In this document: positions 50,584-59,530 of the stretch, piece by piece | Position numbering within the stretch: the first letter of the stretch is position 1 | How the letters are laid out: every line of letters starts with the position of its first letter | Program-made: the position numbers and the translations under genes | The notes under the pieces: generated by a model | Database searches by the model: none | Seen by the model: only the letters and a program-made list of their open reading frames with translations | What the model was told of the DNA's origin: nothing | Source: an uncultured Planctomycetaceae bacterium | GTDB taxonomy: Bacteria; Planctomycetota; Planctomycetia; Planctomycetales; Planctomycetaceae | DNA: 59,530 bases | Direction: 5' to 3' | Assembly (NCBI GenBank): GCA_937916515.1 | Contig: CALFSX010000258.1 | Span: forward strand, 1 to 59,530

Positions 50584-51816
50584 GTGAAGCGTTTTATTCC
50601 ATTTCTGTTCGCATGTGGTGTAGTGAGTTCCACGGTAGTTGCCGGAGGGAATGTGAATTCAAAGGTGACTTTGGGTGTCGACGCTCTGACATCCGGAATT
50701 CCCGGTGAAGGTGCGTTAACCGTTGACCAGTTGGAAGCGTGGCTGTCGAAAGAGGACAACCATGTTGTTCTTGAAATCGAACTACCTCGCGGACTTAGAC
50801 TTGGCCAAAGCCAGATGAAAGGGCTTGAGGCGAATCCGATGACGCGAGCAAAAATCGAACTCGGTCGTCAGCTGTATTTTGATACTCGCCTGTCCGCAGA
50901 CAATACCGTTAGCTGTGCATCGTGTCATCATCCGCAGGAAGGGTTTGCTCGCCATACACAGTTTGGTATCGGAATTGAAAACCAGGAAGGTGGTCGCAAT
51001 TCACCGCCAAGCTACAACCGAATTCTTAGCGATCTGCAGTTTTGGGACGGTCGAGCAGACTCTTTGGAAGCTCAGGCAGTTGGCCCAATCGCAAACCCTA
51101 TTGAAATGGGCAACACTCACGACAAATGCGTTGAGACATTGCAGGGAATTGCCGGCTACAAGATGCAGTTTGCAAAGGTATTTCCGGGCGAAGGTCTGAC
51201 CATTGGAAATGTCGGAAAGGCGATCGCTGCATTTGAACGAGCGCTGGTTACTCAGCCGTCTTCTTATGACTATCGAGAAGCTTACCGCAAGTTCGCTGAC
51301 CTTGATCCCGAAGACCTTGCAGACATTAAGGCAGACGACGAAAAGACGTGGGCCGAATACGTGGAAGTCAAGGCTCTTTCGGAAGCACTGCCCATGTCAG
51401 AAAGTGCGATTCGTGGTCAGGAATTGTTCTTTGGAAAGAAAGCCGGTTGCAGCAACTGCCACGTTGGTGCAAATCTGGCCGATGAAAAGTATCACAACCT
51501 TGGTGTGGGCATGAACGTTGACAAGCCGGATCTGGGGCGGTTTGAAATCACTCAGGATGAAAAGGATAAAGGGGCATTCAAGACGCCCACTATCCGAAAC
51601 GTTGCCTTGTCGGCTCCTTACATGCATGATGGCAGCCAGAGAACTCTGGAAGAAGTCGTTGAACATTACAACAAGGGCGGCATAGCCAATCCGTGGCTTA
51701 GTGATAAAATTACTCCTTTGAACCTGACTGCTCAGGAAAAACTTGACCTTGTTGAGTTTATGCGAGCCTGTACGGGAGAGTTTCCATTCGTGGCTTCTGG
51801 TCGGTTGCCAGAATAG
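50584..51816 (+). CDS. Di-haem cytochrome c peroxidase (periplasmic)
   Basis: Starting at GTG 50584 (GGAG upstream), the 410-residue protein has a signal peptide (cleavage near VAGG, residue 21) and two haem c sites: CASCH (111-115) and CSNCH (289-293). Family motifs LGRQLYFDTRLSADNTVSCASCH, QFWDGRADSLEAQAVGPIANPIEM and KTPTIRNVALSAPYMHDG are all present. It reduces H2O2 with electrons from cytochrome c or a similar donor. The MauG-like group is an alternative. Confidence 0.95.
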   Translation: MKRFIPFLFACGVVSSTVVAGGNVNSKVTLGVDALTSGIPGEGALTVDQLEAWLSKEDNHVVLEIELPRGLRLGQSQMKGLEANPMTRAKIELGRQLYFDTRLSADNTVSCASCHHPQEGFARHTQFGIGIENQEGGRNSPPSYNRILSDLQFWDGRADSLEAQAVGPIANPIEMGNTHDKCVETLQGIAGYKMQFAKVFPGEGLTIGNVGKAIAAFERALVTQPSSYDYREAYRKFADLDPEDLADIKADDEKTWAEYVEVKALSEALPMSESAIRGQELFFGKKAGCSNCHVGANLADEKYHNLGVGMNVDKPDLGRFEITQDEKDKGAFKTPTIRNVALSAPYMHDGSQRTLEEVVEHYNKGGIANPWLSDKITPLNLTAQEKLDLVEFMRACTGEFPFVASGRLPE

Positions 51817-52005
51817 GCCTGATGCTTCTGTTGCAGCTTTTCCCTTGCCTCGATTTCGGTCTTGTGGAAGTTGGTTACGGCGTTTGTTATTCGTAGCGTG
51901 AATGCCTGATTCTGCGGCACAACCGTGGCCCCGGGATAGCTCCTGAACAAATCGCTTAGACCGTTCAACTGCTGTGTTGGAGTTGCTTTGGTGAGACAAC
52001 AGAAA

Positions 52006-52039
52006 CGCCCGACTCAAAGAAATTTGGGTCGGGCGTTTT
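52006..52039 (+). terminator. Intrinsic terminator with GAAA loop
   Basis: CGCCCGACTCAAA (52006-52018) pairs with TTTGGGTCGGGCG (52023-52035) through a GAAA tetraloop, with one wobble, followed by TTTT. It is 190 bases after the peroxidase stop. The stretch 51817-52005 shows nothing else. Confidence 0.88.
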
Positions 52040-52128
52040 GCGTGTGTGCCGTGTTACCAGCAAGGTTCAGTTTGTCGGCGAGATGCGTGGAAATGTGTTT
52101 CGGATTGCCATCTGGCAAAAGAAAACCA

Positions 52129-53244
52129 TTACACGGACATCGACTTGAAATCGGAATATGGGATATCAAAAGTTTCGGCGACCGCTTTATTTGTCACGCG
52201 TCCGTTGATCATATTGACTGCATCCGCCAGCCCGGAATCTTCACACACAGCCTGGCTTAATCCTTTGTTTGCAATACGCTGAACGTATGGGAACGTAACG
52301 TTGCACAAAGCATAGGTGCTGGTGCGTCCGACAGCCCCTGGCATGTTTGTGACGCAATAGTGAACTATTCCGTCAACGATATAAGTTGGTTCAGCGTGAG
52401 TCGTTGGGCGAGATGTTTCTGTGCAGCCTCCCTGGTCGATGCAGACATCGATGATGACTGCTCCTGGTTTCATTAATTTCAGGTCGTCTGCCGTTATTAA
52501 CATTGGAGCACGGGCACCGGGAATCAAAACGCTTCCGATGACAAGATCGGCACGCCGCAGTTGATCTCGAATGCTGTGTCGGTCGCTGAAGATCGTATTA
52601 ACATTGGCTGGCATAATGTCTTCCAGATATCTGAGACGATCGACGCTGATATCCAGAATGGCAACGTCCGCCTGAAAGCCGGCAGCGATCTGAGCCGCAT
52701 TTTTTCCCACCACACCGCCACCAAGAATTGCGATGTGGGCTGGCTGAACGCCCGGTACGCCACCCAGCAGAATTCCGCGACCTTCCTGTGGTCGTTCAAG
52801 GTACTTGGCACCTTCCTGGATGCTCATGCGCCCCGCTACTTCGCTCATGGGAGTCAGCAACGGCAGGTCGCCCTTTCGTCCACGCAAAGTTTCATAGGCA
52901 ACCGCGGTTGCTCCCGTTTCCAGTACGCTGCGAGTCAGCTGTTCGTCAGCGGCGAAATGGAAGTAGGTGAAAATGATCTGTCCAGGACGCAGCAACGCCC
53001 ATTCTTCAACCTGCGGCTCTTTTACTTTAACGATCAAATCGGCCTGAGCGAATACTTCGGCGTGAGTTTCCGAAATCACTGCGCCGGATTCGACATACTG
53101 GAAGTCGGCGATTCCACTGCCCAGCCCCGCGCCTTGTTCCACGATAACTTTGTGGCCGCCAGCGACCAGTTCTTCAACGCCACTCGGCAACATTGCGACT
53201 CGATATTCGTCCGACTTAACTTCGCGGGGAACGCCAATAATCAT
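52129..53244 (-). CDS. ald: Alanine dehydrogenase
   Basis: The 371-residue protein starts [20 protein letters not shown] and matches Ald throughout: VKVKEPQ (Lys substrate contact), FTYFHFAAD (catalytic His), [39 protein letters not shown] (NAD-binding Rossmann motif) and [19 protein letters not shown]. It interconverts L-alanine and pyruvate plus ammonium with NAD. ATG 53244 is chosen because the 16-residue extension is not family-like. Divergent from the kinase at 53499. Confidence 0.96.
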   Translation of the reverse strand: MIIGVPREVKSDEYRVAMLPSGVEELVAGGHKVIVEQGAGLGSGIADFQYVESGAVISETHAEVFAQADLIVKVKEPQVEEWALLRPGQIIFTYFHFAADEQLTRSVLETGATAVAYETLRGRKGDLPLLTPMSEVAGRMSIQEGAKYLERPQEGRGILLGGVPGVQPAHIAILGGGVVGKNAAQIAAGFQADVAILDISVDRLRYLEDIMPANVNTIFSDRHSIRDQLRRADLVIGSVLIPGARAPMLITADDLKLMKPGAVIIDVCIDQGGCTETSRPTTHAEPTYIVDGIVHYCVTNMPGAVGRTSTYALCNVTFPYVQRIANKGLSQAVCEDSGLADAVNMINGRVTNKAVAETFDIPYSDFKSMSV

Positions 53245-53498
53245 ATTCAGGCTCTTTCGTGATTTTTCGAGATTCAGGCTGAAGCTTGACAACAGACTCG
53301 CACATTCCTGCCGTGCGTTTATCCTATAGCACGCTTAGTCGTATTCGAACGTTCGTTAACCGAAAATTTGCGGAAGTTTACGTTGGCCGTTTTGTAGACT
53401 TTCGTGTGCTGAGTGATTGTGTTCTTTTCACCGGGCGCAACCGGCGTCTGATTGATTTTACGTAACGAAATACGTTGCTTCACTTGTGGTAAACACCA

Positions 53499-55205
53499 AT
53501 GCATCCCGACAAAATCGGCCACTATCAAATCCGTCGTAAAATTGGCTCCGGCGGCATGGGCAATGTTTATCTGGGTATTGACGAACGAACGGGCGACGAG
53601 GTTGCGGTGAAGGTTCTGCCAGCTTCAATGGCTCGTGAAGAGGGCTTCGTGTTGAGGTTTTCTCGCGAAATCGCCGCGATGCGAAAACTCAATAACCCCA
53701 ACATTGTGAAAGTTTTTGACGACGGGCAGGCGGAAGACGGCAGCTATTATTACTCAATGGAATTCGTGGACGGTGAGACTCTGACCGCGCTTGTTTCGCG
53801 GCGTCGACGGTTGCCGCCAAATGAAGTGATTGACCTGTCTCTTCAAATCTGCAACGCACTAAAGGCGGCGCATGACGCCGGGATCGTTCATCGCGATTTG
53901 AAGCCTTCCAATCTGATGGTGACGTCAGACGGCAAGGTTAAGCTGGCAGACTTCGGGGTGGCTCATGTATTCGCCACAACTCGTTTGACCAGAACGGGAG
54001 GCGTAGTAGGAACGGCGGAATACATGTCGCCGGAACAGGCGCGTGGGCAAAGGGCGTCTAAGCACAGCGACCTGTATTCACTGGGGGCGGTGATGTACGT
54101 GATGTTGACGGGGCGTCCGCCTTTTACAGGCAAGCTGGCCAGCGATATTCTGCATCAGCATCAGTTTTCGCAGTTTGATAAACCGCGACACTATGTGCCG
54201 GAAATTCATCGGCTGTTGGAAGACTACGTTTGCACGTTGCTTGAAAAGAAACCCGAAAAACGTTTCCCAGATGCGCTTGTCGCTATCAAGCAACTTCGCA
54301 ATGTTCGTGGCAGAATTGAATTCGAACAGGCGGCTGAACCGTCTACGGCACCCGGAAGTCAGGATTACTCTTCTGACCATACATCGGGTGGCACCAGCGA
54401 TCGAACACGCGGTGGGGACCACAAGTCGTCGCTTGCTAACGATCGTGGCCCCGGTGCCGCCACGATGGTGCGAAATATTATTCGGGAGGATATTGAAGCA
54501 AGTCTTGCCAAATCGCCAGTGGCGAAATTCTTCGATAATACCTATGTGCTGATTGGGTTGTTCGCTGTGGTTGTGGGCACGGGATTTTATCTGCTAAGAA
54601 CATCGGTTCCTGATGCTGCTGAAGAGTTTCAGCGTGCTGAAACGATGATGACAACAAAGGCGGGAGCACAATGGTTGCGTGCTCGGGAAATTCTGGAACC
54701 AATTCTGGAACAGGATGCGTTACCGGAAAAAACGGATCAGATCCAAAGCTGGCTGCGGCAAGTTAACCAGTATGAATTTTGCCGACGCCTGAAAGTTGCC
54801 GCGCCGTCCGATAGTACTCGCGATTCTGAACTGCAGCGACTTATTCGAGTTGCTTTTGAGCGATATTCTGAAGGTGAAATCGCAGTGGCAATTGAGCAGT
54901 TGCACGCGATTCAACAGGTTGTTGGAAATGATCCCGACTATGCTTATCTGAGTGAGTTCTTTGCTGCGACCTTGACGGACTGGAGCAGCGAGCAGAACGT
55001 GGCAGGGCGGCAGCAGTTGTTAAATGGTATTGCAGATGACGCATCAAAACAGCTGAGCGCCGGGCTCGCAGGCGAATCAATAAAGGCGACGCTGGCGGCA
55101 GCATTGACACTGTATGCCGATGACGCGTCGGTTGCCCCGGAAGTTGCTCGCTGCAGGAGTCTGCTTAATGAAATTTCGTCACTGCCTGCTGAAGTTGAAC
55201 CGTAG
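53499..55205 (+). CDS. Membrane Ser/Thr protein kinase
   Basis: The 568-residue protein has a Hanks-type kinase domain: IGSGGMGNVY (15-24), Lys38 in VAVKVL, HRDLKPSN (131-138, catalytic Asp133), DFG (151-153) and GTAEYMSPEQARG. A disordered Ser/Thr/Gly-rich linker (about 275-330) follows, then one membrane helix (YVLIGLFAVVVGTGFYLL, about 348-365) and an outer helical C-terminus of about 200 residues with TPR-like pattern. It would signal from an envelope input to cytoplasmic targets. No phosphatase or sigma factor adjoins it. Confidence 0.94.
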   Translation: MHPDKIGHYQIRRKIGSGGMGNVYLGIDERTGDEVAVKVLPASMAREEGFVLRFSREIAAMRKLNNPNIVKVFDDGQAEDGSYYYSMEFVDGETLTALVSRRRRLPPNEVIDLSLQICNALKAAHDAGIVHRDLKPSNLMVTSDGKVKLADFGVAHVFATTRLTRTGGVVGTAEYMSPEQARGQRASKHSDLYSLGAVMYVMLTGRPPFTGKLASDILHQHQFSQFDKPRHYVPEIHRLLEDYVCTLLEKKPEKRFPDALVAIKQLRNVRGRIEFEQAAEPSTAPGSQDYSSDHTSGGTSDRTRGGDHKSSLANDRGPGAATMVRNIIREDIEASLAKSPVAKFFDNTYVLIGLFAVVVGTGFYLLRTSVPDAAEEFQRAETMMTTKAGAQWLRAREILEPILEQDALPEKTDQIQSWLRQVNQYEFCRRLKVAAPSDSTRDSELQRLIRVAFERYSEGEIAVAIEQLHAIQQVVGNDPDYAYLSEFFAATLTDWSSEQNVAGRQQLLNGIADDASKQLSAGLAGESIKATLAAALTLYADDASVAPEVARCRSLLNEISSLPAEVEP

Positions 55206-55469
55206 TCAGTCGCGTGCAACTGAGGGGGGCAGCGTTCCGCCATGGCATACATGTTTTGACGCGTGGTGCAAATGCTCAGCTGTTGTACGTGCTGGTTGAC
55301 TTCAGCTTCACAACAGAGGAAAATTCGTTTCAATAGGGCAGCAATTTAGTGCGGGGTGGATGCTCGGAAAGTTTCCTGCTTTAGTACTGATACGCCGTGG
55401 TATGAGCTTGCACGTTTCTTGCAGCGTTCTGATTTAAGGCGGCTTTAACGCTGTGTGGCGACTGCTGAT

Positions 55470-56006
55470 TTATTGCAGTGTCTTGCGAGAATTCAGTTGG
55501 TTTCGAACGGCTTCCGCAAGCTGGCGAACAGTGAATGGTTTGTCCAGAACGGGGGCAACGGGTGAAGTTTCCGAATGAGATCTGCTGTCGTATCCGGTCA
55601 TGTACAGTACGGACAAATTCGGTTGTTTTGATACTAGTGTGTTGGCTAACTGCAGGCCATTAATCTGTGGCATGGCAACGTCCGTGAGCAATAACTGGAT
55701 GTCAAATTCCGGATTTTCAGCGATTTCAATGGCTTCGTTAGCGCCACTGGCAACCAGAACATTATAGCCCAGGTATGTCAGAGCCTTTGTGGTTGAGTCA
55801 CGAATTGTGGGTTCGTCGTCGACAATCAAGATTGTTTCAGTACCTGAAGGCGTATCGCGTTGTTGTGTTGCTTTCGGCGACGGTGTTGCTGCACCTGTCG
55901 CAACGGGCAAAAGAATTTGAAACGTGGTTCCACTGGTGCTGGTGCTTCTTAGTGAAATGTGACCGCCGTATTGAGTGATGACTCCATAAGCCACTGACAG
56001 TCCCAA
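55470..56006 (-). pseudogene. 3' end of a hybrid histidine kinase (HATPase tail and receiver)
   Basis: The frame begins inside the G2 box (GTGLGLSVAYGV), passes the last strands of the HATPase domain (SGTTFQILLPV) and then a complete receiver domain: ILIVDDEPTIRD, phospho-acceptor Asp in LLLTDVAMPQINGLQL, YMTGYDSRSH and the Lys in PVLDKPFTVRQL. Upstream the same frame continues about 85 codons (to about 56260) without any HisKA or HATPase N/G1 motif, just a Ser/Thr/Pro-rich stretch. The 5' part of the gene is therefore gone. The receiver might still be made from a late start. Confidence 0.75.
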
Positions 56007-56298
56007 TCCGGTGCCATGATGGTGACTTCGAAGAGTTCGGCTGAATTGCAGATGAAATCGAAAATCCGAGGAGTCACCTATGTTGTGAAGTTGGTTTCCA
56101 GCAGGCGTTGGTTTGGAGACGTTGGGACTTGTTGTTATGGCGTTCGGTGTTAATGATTCAGCCGCTTTTTGTGAAATTTTGCGTTGGATAGTCGGAGTCT
56201 GTTGACAGGATGGCGTTTCAACTTTGTCCGGGAGTTTCTGCGGGGCTCGATTTGTTCAGGTTTATTACTGTTTTGTGGTGTGTCCAGGTTGTTGACTC

Positions 56299-56940
56299 AT
56301 GCATGTTCACGGCATTCCTATTGAAATCATTCAGCGTCTTCGGCAGGGAGAACCGACTGCGTTGGCGGATCTGTTTGCCGTGTCTCGAGACCGTTTGAGG
56401 CAGATGATTCATTTTCGGATCGATCCTCGGTTAAACCGAAGAATCGATCCCGACGATGTTCTGCAGGAAGCGTACCTTGACGCTCAGAAGCGAATCGAGC
56501 ACTATCAGGCGACGCCCGAAGAGTCGTCTGCTTATGTTTGGTTGAGGCTGATTACTTTACAAACATTGGCTGATACTCATCGACGGCATCTCGGAACAAA
56601 AGGCCGCGACGCATCTCGTGAACAGCCATTGCCGGAAGCGTCATCTGCGAACCAGACAACCGCTCATTCGATTGCGAATTTGCTGGTGAGTGGACTAACG
56701 TCTCCAAGTGAGGCCATTCAACGCGCTGAAGCCATAGAGCAGGTTCGCGTGGCTTTGGAGCAGATGGATCCCATCGATCAGGAAGTACTTGCACTTCGCA
56801 ATTTCGAAGAGCTGACAAACACCGAAACGGCTGAGATTCTGAAGATCGCTCAGGGAGCATCAAGTCTTCGGTATATCAGAGCGCTCAAGCGCTTGCAGCA
56901 GGTGATGTCGCAGTTTCCAGAATCGAAACGAACCTGGTGA
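56299..56940 (+). CDS. ECF-type RNA polymerase sigma factor
   Basis: The 213-residue protein has region 2 (ALADLFAVSRDRLRQMIHFRID, then RRIDPDDVLQEAYLDAQKRI) and region 4 (LEQMDPIDQEVLALRNFEELTNTETAEILKI, helix-turn-helix, ending SLRYIRALKRLQQ). A linker of about 45 residues joins them. Sigma2/sigma4-only architecture marks it as extracytoplasmic-function type. The stop is four bases before the kinase gene start, so the two form an operon. Phosphorylation control of such sigma factors by the partner kinase is known for planctomycete-type pairs as a concept; here it is inferred from the order. Confidence 0.93.
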   Translation: MHVHGIPIEIIQRLRQGEPTALADLFAVSRDRLRQMIHFRIDPRLNRRIDPDDVLQEAYLDAQKRIEHYQATPEESSAYVWLRLITLQTLADTHRRHLGTKGRDASREQPLPEASSANQTTAHSIANLLVSGLTSPSEAIQRAEAIEQVRVALEQMDPIDQEVLALRNFEELTNTETAEILKIAQGASSLRYIRALKRLQQVMSQFPESKRTW

Positions 56941-56944
56941 TCGT

Positions 56945-59530
56945 ATGTCGAATTCCAAAGATTGGCGTGTCCGCGTCGAAGTGCTGGCGGACGAATATCT
57001 GCAGCGCCGTAAAGCGGGTGATCGGGTTACGATCGAACAGTATGTTGATCTGCATCCTGATCTGGCCGACGATATTCTGGATGTCTTTCCTGCCATGGAG
57101 GCCATGCAGAATTTATCGGCCAGCTGGAAGCAGGCAGTATCCAATCATCGATCGGGCCCGAAGCTGCCGTTTCAGCTTGGGGACTATCTTCTGGAACGCG
57201 AAATTGGTCGAGGCGGTATGGGCATCGTTTATGAAGCTCAACATGCAAGCCTGCGGCGACAGGTGGCCATTAAACTGCTGACTCCATTGTCGTTAAACAG
57301 TGACAAAGATCTGCAACGCTTTCATCGTGAGGCTCGGGCAGCAGCCTCCCTGCATCATACGAACATTGTTCCCGTATTTGACTTTGGCGAACAACAGGGA
57401 TTTTACTTCATTGCCATGCAGCTGATTCGTGGCACTGGACTGGATGCTTTAGTTAGTCGTGCGCGTGCAGACTTTGTTGCTGAAGCTGAAACACCGCGTG
57501 ACTTGTCAAAGGCGATGGTGGTGTCTGCCGCCGATGCTCATCATGAAGCTTGTACGAAGGCTGCGGGGGCATCTGTCGCGGCCATGGAAGTTCCCCCGTA
57601 CAATTCGGATGCCTATTGGAAGACCGTTGCGTCATTCGGAATTCAGGCGGCAAATGCTCTGCAGTACGCTCATTTGCAGGGAACAGTTCATCGAGACATC
57701 AAGCCCGCAAACTTATTGCTGGATGCTGGCGGGATTGTCTGGATTGCCGACTTTGGGCTCGCTCGACAAGCGACTGACGAATTGGCAACTCAGTCCGGTA
57801 TGTTGTCAGGCACGCTTCGGTATCTTGCTCCAGAACACTTTCAAGGAACCTGCGACGAACGTACAGATCAGTATGGTCTGGGACTTTCGCTCTACGAACT
57901 CATAACACTGCAGCCTGCCATGGGCGATACCGGCAGTCATGCCGAAATTATGAAACGGATTGTTGCTGCTAATGTGGTTTTGCCACGGCGCATCAATGGT
58001 TTAATACCCAGGGATCTGGAAACCATTATCCTGAAATCTATGGCGGCAAATCCGACGCATCGATTTGCTTCGTGTCAGATGTTGGCTGAAGAGTTGACTC
58101 GCTTTGTTGAGGGGCGTCCGATTCACAGTCGCCCGGTGTCGTCGTTCGAACGACTTTGGCGATGGTCGAAACGCAATCCATTGCTTGCTTCCAGCTCCGC
58201 GTTGTCGGCTTTGCTGCTGGCGATGGTCGCCATAGTGGCACTTGTTGGTTACCGTGCCGAACGTCATCAGCGAGAAGTTGCAGAGTCCACTTCTGATCTT
58301 TTGCTGAATGCACTGGACAGTGTGTTTGATGAGTACGCTCTTCCACAAAAATCGTCCGAGCTTCTGGGAACTGCTTCTTTGCCGACTCCCGTGCTGACCA
58401 AAGATTCGGCGGCGATGCTGGAAAAGCTGCTGCCTATTTTTGATCGCCTGGCGGCCATCGATGACAACAGCGATGTTCGCTTAAGAGCTGTCGCTGCCGG
58501 CAAGCGAGTGGGAGACATTCATCAGCGACTTGGGCAATTCAGTGACGCCGTCGCTGCATACCGAAAAGCAGCGACCGGTTTTTTGTCGTCTCCGAACGCG
58601 GACAGCGTTGAAGTACAGACGATCGTTTCGGATACCTACAATGAAATTGGAATCTGTGAGCTAATGTTGGGGCAAACCGCTGCGTCCAAGGCTTCGCATT
58701 TGGCGGCGCTGGAAAGTTTGCAGCGCATGCAGGTCTCAAACGCCAACCCTGAGTTGGAGTTTCGGTTGGCTCAAACACATTATCTGCTGGCTCGTGAGCT
58801 CCGTCCAGGAGAGAGCCCGACAATGCAGGATATGATTCCACCGTCTGACGAGTTTGAGAATCCGCGTCCTGCGCCGGGGCCGCATCCATTCGGTCCACCG
58901 CGCCCTTTTCGAGAGCCTGGTGGCAGATGGCCGAATGGTCCACCTCCGCCGAATGGGCGTCCTGAAGGTGGGCGTCCTGAAGGTGGACCGCCGTTGGGTG
59001 GCCCGCCACGACGGGGCGGCGATGATCTGTGGATAAGTCCGCAGAATCGAGAACACCTTGAAGCCGCGATTGCATTATTGGAGCCATTGAATGCCGGAAA
59101 CGACGTGAAGCCGCGTTGTCGCCATTTACTGGCTTCGTGTCTTCGCGGACTTGTATCTGATCGGTTTTCGCACAAATCAATTGCAGAAGCGGAAGCGGAC
59201 AATCGAGCGTTGTCGATGTTGAAGTCGCTTGTGGCAGATTATCCGGACGTGCCCGAATTTCGGCTTTCACTGGCTGATTCGCTGGCAGCCATTAACACTC
59301 AGGGGCGCGACGCAATTCACCCGGAAGATCTTCGGGATGCGGAACAGCGATTGAGGGAAGCTCTGGAAGTTGCCGAGTTACTTGTTGCCGATCATCCGTA
59401 TGTGCCTGAGTACGCCGTTGCTTTGATTCATGTCAGAAACCGGTTGGCTCATATATTGGAACGCCGCAGCGAGCGACTAGCAGCGTGTCCGGATACCCGT
59501 TTCCCCCTGGATATCATTGATGAAATGGTT
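56945..59530 (+). CDS. Membrane Ser/Thr protein kinase with TPR-like tail (3' end beyond window)
   Basis: The frame is open for 862 codons to the window edge. A short N-terminal region (YLQRRKAGDRVTIEQYVDLHPDLADDI) precedes the kinase domain: GRGGMGIVYEAQH (about residue 91), Lys in VAIKLL, HRDIKPANLLLD and DFGLARQATDE. Between the hinge (GTGLDALVSR) and the catalytic loop about 60 extra residues are inserted. A membrane helix (SALSALLLAMVAIVALVGY, about 420) and a long outer helical part with a Pro/Gly-rich insert (about 640-695, GGRPEGGPP-type repeats) follow. Coupled to the ECF sigma gene upstream. Confidence 0.94.
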   Translation, partial: MSNSKDWRVRVEVLADEYLQRRKAGDRVTIEQYVDLHPDLADDILDVFPAMEAMQNLSASWKQAVSNHRSGPKLPFQLGDYLLEREIGRGGMGIVYEAQHASLRRQVAIKLLTPLSLNSDKDLQRFHREARAAASLHHTNIVPVFDFGEQQGFYFIAMQLIRGTGLDALVSRARADFVAEAETPRDLSKAMVVSAADAHHEACTKAAGASVAAMEVPPYNSDAYWKTVASFGIQAANALQYAHLQGTVHRDIKPANLLLDAGGIVWIADFGLARQATDELATQSGMLSGTLRYLAPEHFQGTCDERTDQYGLGLSLYELITLQPAMGDTGSHAEIMKRIVAANVVLPRRINGLIPRDLETIILKSMAANPTHRFASCQMLAEELTRFVEGRPIHSRPVSSFERLWRWSKRNPLLASSSALSALLLAMVAIVALVGYRAERHQREVAESTSDLLLNALDSVFDEYALPQKSSELLGTASLPTPVLTKDSAAMLEKLLPIFDRLAAIDDNSDVRLRAVAAGKRVGDIHQRLGQFSDAVAAYRKAATGFLSSPNADSVEVQTIVSDTYNEIGICELMLGQTAASKASHLAALESLQRMQVSNANPELEFRLAQTHYLLARELRPGESPTMQDMIPPSDEFENPRPAPGPHPFGPPRPFREPGGRWPNGPPPPNGRPEGGRPEGGPPLGGPPRRGGDDLWISPQNREHLEAAIALLEPLNAGNDVKPRCRHLLASCLRGLVSDRFSHKSIAEAEADNRALSMLKSLVADYPDVPEFRLSLADSLAAINTQGRDAIHPEDLRDAEQRLREALEVAELLVADHPYVPEYAVALIHVRNRLAHILERRSERLAACPDTRFPLDIIDEMV

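Noticed and set aside
1-59530. CRISPR array, rRNA genes or an intact insertion sequence
   Set aside because: I found no regularly spaced direct repeats with unique spacers, no rRNA-like sequence and no transposase frame.

Overview
The window looks like chromosomal DNA of a planctomycete (order Planctomycetales or a close relative). The basis is gene content: a DUF1559 prepilin-like secreted protein, SGNH/DUF1080 and sulfatase secreted enzymes, a CRTAC1-type TPR/ASPIC protein, large Ser/Thr kinases with TPR-like tails, an ECF sigma factor paired with such a kinase, and HemQ. Species cannot be named from sequence alone.

Region 1 (1-21.1 kb) is accessory and mosaic. It opens with the 5' part of a multi-PAS sensor histidine kinase on the minus strand. 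Small, unrelated, mostly single-gene units follow: two DUF1990 paralogues, a trypsin-like protease, an isoprenylcysteine-methyltransferase-like membrane protein, a double GNAT acetyltransferase, DUF3050 with an overlapping DUF2256 gene, TspO with a DUF6933-like gene, a CPXCG zinc ribbon, a YegP-like protein and a metallophosphoesterase. Between them lie gene fragments: a TMEM175-like tail, a ferredoxin/metallo-beta-lactamase gene cut in its middle, a CPXCG tail, a DUF2256 tail and the N-terminus of a type I restriction HsdM. Several short exact duplications link these places. A sulfatase operon and a divergent beta-helix protein follow, then a gene made of about 27 pentapeptide repeats, then a tyrosine recombinase of 504 residues. 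The recombinase stands beside a 3' fragment of tRNA-Pro (21075-21121) that has no 5' half. I infer that 21.1 kb is the right end of an integrated element or island; no intact tRNA-Pro copy is visible to the left, so the other end probably lies outside the window.

Region 2 (21.1-35.5 kb) reads as normal planctomycete chromosome: DUF1559, a Cys-rich secreted protein, a FemAB/GNAT-like protein, SGNH-DUF1080, then a tightly overlapped operon RDD - SpoIIM - membrane protein - DUF4129 - DUF4350 - MoxR ATPase - DUF58, followed by one more membrane protein. This is the membrane-associated MoxR/DUF58 arrangement, probably acting on envelope protein assembly or maturation.

Region 3 (35.5-50.6 kb) holds a DUF4105 gene flanked by inverted copies of a dispersed intergenic repeat of about 130 bp (four copies in the window), a CRTAC1-type protein, the SRP RNA gene on the minus strand, a two-cluster ferredoxin protein divergent from hemQ, an L-2-hydroxyglutarate oxidase-like protein, a large secreted protein, an AGE-type epimerase, a beta-propeller lactonase and a membrane protein.

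Region 4 (50.6-59.5 kb) holds a di-haem cytochrome c peroxidase, alanine dehydrogenase, a membrane Ser/Thr kinase, the tail of a hybrid histidine kinase, and an ECF sigma factor with a downstream membrane Ser/Thr kinase that runs off the end of the window.
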